Shown: positions 61,347-64,000 of the stretch, piece by piece
Layout of the letters: every line of letters starts with the position of its first letter
Position numbering within the stretch: position 1 is the first letter of the stretch
NCBI RefSeq assembly: GCF_030676415.1
Contig: NZ_JAUUTW010000001.1
Location: 124,001 to 188,000, forward strand
Reading direction: 5' to 3'
From: Peribacillus frigoritolerans
Lineage (GTDB): Bacteria; Bacillota; Bacilli; Bacillales; DSM-1321
DNA: 64,000 nt
Notes under the pieces: generated by a model
Seen by the model: the letters and a program-made list of their open reading frames with translations, nothing else
The model's database searches: none
Told to the model about the DNA's origin: nothing
Program-made: the position numbers and the translations under genes

Positions 61347-61802
61347 ATGGACGTGAAATTTGATCGCTTTGCATCTGTAGCCTTTCTGGCTGTCGGAGTG
61401 CTGTTTATGATAGGAAGCAGGAAGCTGGCCAGTTCTTCTTATGGAAGTTCGGTAGGACCGGACATTTTCCCTTTTGTACTGGGATTCGTCCTTGCTGTTT
61501 TAAGTATTCGCCTGTTCTATGAGGCATTTCGGAGCAAGGTACAGGAATCGGGTAAGGGAAAGCTGGAATATAAACCTTTTATCATCATTTTGCTCTCCAC
61601 CTTGATTTATATTTTGACATTGGAAACGATAGGATATGTCATTACGACCTTTCTCTTTTTGTTTGTTTGCTTTCAAACGATGGAACGGAATAAGTGGGTG
61701 ACATCGCTCATCATTTCCGCAGGATTTTCAGGGATCATCTATTATTTATTCGTGAAAGTGTTAAAGGGAACACTGCCGGGTTGGCCAATCTGGTTTTCAT
61801 AA
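61347..61802 (+). CDS. tctB: Tripartite tricarboxylate transporter small membrane subunit TctB
   Basis: 151 aa with four hydrophobic helices (about 8-26, 38-58, 74-92, 98-140 as a pair). SVGPDIFPFVLGFVLAVLSI near residues 36-55 is the typical TctB segment. It partners TctA in the membrane. GGAGGG lies before ATG 61347. 18 nt gap to tctA. Confidence 0.9.
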   Translation: MDVKFDRFASVAFLAVGVLFMIGSRKLASSSYGSSVGPDIFPFVLGFVLAVLSIRLFYEAFRSKVQESGKGKLEYKPFIIILLSTLIYILTLETIGYVITTFLFLFVCFQTMERNKWVTSLIISAGFSGIIYYLFVKVLKGTLPGWPIWFS

Positions 61803-61820
61803 AAGGAAGGGGGATGTGAA

Positions 61821-63347
61821 GTGGGCACTTTTGATTATTTAATGCATGGATTTGAAACGGCACTAACTTGGTATAACATTCTTTTTGCATTTGTCGGAGT
61901 ATTGATCGGTACGGCTGTCGGCGTTTTGCCGGGGATCGGGCCGATGAGCGGTGTGGCTCTTTTAATTCCGGTAACCGCTTCGATTACAGGGGGACTTCCA
62001 CCAGAGCAAGCGGCAACAAGCGCCATCATTTTACTTGCAGGTGTGTATTATGGAGCGATGTATGGAGGGTCGACAACTTCGATCCTATTGAATACACCTG
62101 GCGAATCTTCTTCAGTCGTCACCACATTGGATGGCTACCAAATGGCGAAGAAGGGAAGAGCCGGGAGTGCTTTATCCATTTCGGCAATCGGTTCCTTCGT
62201 CGGAGGGATAGTCACCCTTATCGCCATGATTGCTTTGGCTCAGCCATTATCGACGATTGCCATTAAATTCGGTCCGGCTGAGTATTTTTCGCTCATGCTT
62301 CTAGGGTTGGCGGCAGTCAGCGGCCTCGCGGGAAAATCCGTAACCAAGGCATTGATCATGACAGTTTGCGGTTTGTTGATCGGGACGATAGGCATTGATA
62401 ATGTATCCGGGATCGCCCGTTTTACATTCGACATTCCTTGGCTGTATCAAGGAGTCGAATTCCTGACGATAGCAGTGGGTCTATTCGCCCTAGGAGAAGT
62501 ATTCAAGACAATCTTGGAAAAAGAAGAGGATGATGGGGAAATTGCAAAGATCAATAATTTGATTCCTTCCAAAGAAGAATTCAAGGAATCTGCGGGGCCA
62601 ATTGCGAGGGGGTCGCTCTTAGGTTTTTTTGTAGGGATCCTGCCGGGTGCAGGGGCTACTCTTGCATCTTTCTTCTCATACCTTATGGAAAAACGGATTT
62701 CAAAAAAACCCGAGAGATTTGGTACAGGGGCGATCGCTGGAGTGGCTGGTCCTGAAACGGCCAATAACGCGGCTTCTGGCGGAGCGATGATTCCATTATT
62801 GACGCTGGGAATTCCCGGTTCCGGTACAACGGCGATTTTAATGGGTGCGCTCATGATGTACAATGTTCAGCCAGGTCCATTATTATTCGAGGACCATCCT
62901 CAGGTGGCTTGGGGACTTATCGCCAGTATGTTCATCGGGAATCTGATGCTCCTCATCCTTAATCTCCCGCTCGTTAAGGTTTTTGCGAAAATCATTGAAA
63001 CGCCAAAGAAATATTTGATTCCGATCATTATCGCGATTTCCATTTTTGGCGTTTATGCGGTACAAGTATCGACTTATGATTTATTGCTATTACTAGGATG
63101 CGGGGTCTTGGGATATTTCTTAAGTAAAAATGATTATCCAATCGCCCCGTTGGTATTAGGACTGGTTTTAGGACCGATGATAGAAAATAATATGCGCAGG
63201 GCCCTGACGATATCCGATGGTGATTACAGTTTGTTTTTCACTCGGCCGCTTTCCCTGACCTTCCTGATTGTAACGGCGTTATGGCTGCTCATTCCGGTTT
63301 TACTTAAGAAGAGAGGTAAGGATGTTGTCATCAATATTGAAGGTTAA
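61821..63347 (+). CDS. tctA: Tripartite tricarboxylate transporter large membrane subunit TctA
   Basis: 508 aa, about twelve helices, GTG start after AAGGAAGGGGG. Family marks: GVLPGIGPMSGVALLIPVT near residues 35-53, YGAMYGGSTTSILLNTPGE near 76-94, and the duplicated counterpart GILPGAGATLASFFSYLMEK near 275-294 with GPETANNAASGGAMIPLLTLG after it. It moves the acid bound by TctC into the cell with a cation gradient. Terminator follows. Confidence 0.95.
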   Translation: MGTFDYLMHGFETALTWYNILFAFVGVLIGTAVGVLPGIGPMSGVALLIPVTASITGGLPPEQAATSAIILLAGVYYGAMYGGSTTSILLNTPGESSSVVTTLDGYQMAKKGRAGSALSISAIGSFVGGIVTLIAMIALAQPLSTIAIKFGPAEYFSLMLLGLAAVSGLAGKSVTKALIMTVCGLLIGTIGIDNVSGIARFTFDIPWLYQGVEFLTIAVGLFALGEVFKTILEKEEDDGEIAKINNLIPSKEEFKESAGPIARGSLLGFFVGILPGAGATLASFFSYLMEKRISKKPERFGTGAIAGVAGPETANNAASGGAMIPLLTLGIPGSGTTAILMGALMMYNVQPGPLLFEDHPQVAWGLIASMFIGNLMLLILNLPLVKVFAKIIETPKKYLIPIIIAISIFGVYAVQVSTYDLLLLLGCGVLGYFLSKNDYPIAPLVLGLVLGPMIENNMRRALTISDGDYSLFFTRPLSLTFLIVTALWLLIPVLLKKRGKDVVINIEG

Positions 63348-63369
63348 CCTATATTTTCTGAATGTTATG

Positions 63370-63401
63370 AAAAAACCTCTTTTTTCAAGGGGTTTTTTTT
63401 T
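63370..63401 (+). terminator. tctCBA terminator
   Basis: AAAAAACCTC pairs with GGGGTTTTTT (one G-U) followed by more T residues. Confidence 0.75.
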
Positions 63402-63426
63402 ATATGATGTAAGTAGAGGTGATTGA

Positions 63427-64000
63427 ATGCGTTTACACACCAAGTTGATGCTGGGCATCTGTACGTTAATCATCTTAATGGGTGGAATACTTGAAGTTAT
63501 TTTCATAAATATCCTGGAAAATAACCTGAAGCAGGAAACAGGGGAAAAAGCATTGTCGGTTGCCCAGACCATTTCTTTGCTGCCTGAAATTAAACAAGCA
63601 TTTCGAACGGATAATCCTTCTGTAATCATTCAGCCCATCGCGGAAAGAATTCGCAGGCAGATCGATGCGGAATTCATAGTAATAGGAGATGAGAATGAAA
63701 CACGGCTGTCGCATCCAGATTCCAACTTGATAGGCAAGAAAATGGTAGGTGGAGATAATGGCGAGGTTTGGAATGGGAAATCCATCATCACCGAGTCCAC
63801 TGGGACATTGGGACCTTCCATTAGGGGAAAATCCCCGATAATCGAAAATGAAAAAGTCATTGGTGTAGTCTCCGTTGGCTACCTTCAGGATGATATTGAA
63901 AAAGAATTGTCCAGTATACAAAGAAAGATAGTCTGGATCATCTCTTTTATATTAATCGGCGGTTTATTGATAGCCTTTTTCATTTCATTCAATATAAAAA
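63427..64000 (+). CDS. CitA/DcuS-family sensor histidine kinase (N-terminal part, cut by window edge)
   Basis: 191 codons visible, ATG 63427 after AGAGGTGA. Membrane helix at residues 7-29, an extracytoplasmic sCache/PAS sensor domain (about 30-162) and a second helix (about 164-187). The sensor contains LSHPDSNLIGKKM, SIRGKSPI and VIGVVSVGYL, the usual ligand-pocket segments of citrate, malate and fumarate sensors such as CitA, DcuS and MalK. It most likely senses the substrate of TctCBA and, with a response regulator beyond the window, induces that operon. The kinase core is not visible. Confidence 0.88.
   Translation, partial: MRLHTKLMLGICTLIILMGGILEVIFINILENNLKQETGEKALSVAQTISLLPEIKQAFRTDNPSVIIQPIAERIRRQIDAEFIVIGDENETRLSHPDSNLIGKKMVGGDNGEVWNGKSIITESTGTLGPSIRGKSPIIENEKVIGVVSVGYLQDDIEKELSSIQRKIVWIISFILIGGLLIAFFISFNIK

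Overview
The window is a stretch of chromosome from a low-to-moderate-GC, endospore-forming Bacillaceae bacterium. Gene content and order match the Bacillus subtilis csbA-uvrBA / hprK-lgt-yvoD-ppaX-yvoF / hisZGDBHAFI / trxB-yvcIJKL-crh / clpP / sigL / cggR-gapA-pgk-tpiA-gpmI-eno / secG-yvaK-rnr-smpB-ssrA arc. Ribosome binding sites are strong (AGGAGG-like), and GTG and TTG starts are frequent. Several details fit a Bacillus simplex / Peribacillus-type genome; that species-level suggestion is inference from general likeness, not a database result.

Layout. 1-2.7 kb: divergent siderophore-iron ABC transporter (binding-protein N-terminus plus two FecCD permeases) with two Fur boxes between them. 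2.7-7.9 kb: YceI-like protein, MMPL exporter, KatX-type catalase, CsbA. 8.1-14.3 kb: uvrBA with a candidate LexA box, then a lone yvlB behind a close match to a sigma-W promoter. 14.8-18.7 kb: hprK-lgt-yvoD-ppaX-yvoF. 18.7-20.7 kb, reverse strand: a 47-aa small gene, a class D sortase and its probable substrate, an acidic LPKTA surface protein. 21.1-27.7 kb: complete eight-gene histidine operon including hisZ. 27.9-34.7 kb: TPR protein, trxB, yvcI, rapZ, yvcK, whiA, crh. 34.8-37.7 kb: clpP (reverse) with a CtsR operator, a single tRNA-Arg(CCG), rpoN/sigL with a cre-like site, and a glutaredoxin-like gene. 37.8-45.1 kb: the six-gene lower-glycolysis cluster with a two-part CggR operator. 45.2-51.4 kb: LdcB/VanY-type carboxypeptidase and a membrane protein (reverse), then secG, esterase, rnr, smpB and tmRNA. 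51.4-52.8 kb: a decaying region with a short tandem array, a broken NERD-domain gene and a possible second remnant. 52.8-57.8 kb: formate dehydrogenase (YrhE type) with YrhD-like partner, divergent from a DUF2294 gene and fdhD. 57.9-64 kb: LysR regulator, AEC-family carrier, TctCBA tripartite tricarboxylate transporter and the start of a CitA/DcuS-type sensor kinase.

How it fits together. Carbon-flow control is over-represented: HprK phosphorylates HPr and Crh at Ser46, which activate CcpA, and cre-like sites sit before sigL and tctC. CggR controls glycolysis and YvcK supports gluconeogenic growth. The most interesting unexplained structures are a terminator-like two-tier hairpin in a ~195-nt leader of the formate dehydrogenase operon, a composite dispersed repeat present twice in opposite orientation 45 kb apart, a cggR promoter whose -10 lies inside the upstream terminator, and a TTAATCAA-N4-TTGATTAA palindrome shared by two intergenic regions that have no obvious regulated gene in common. 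No CRISPR array, complete insertion sequence, prophage or replication origin was seen.
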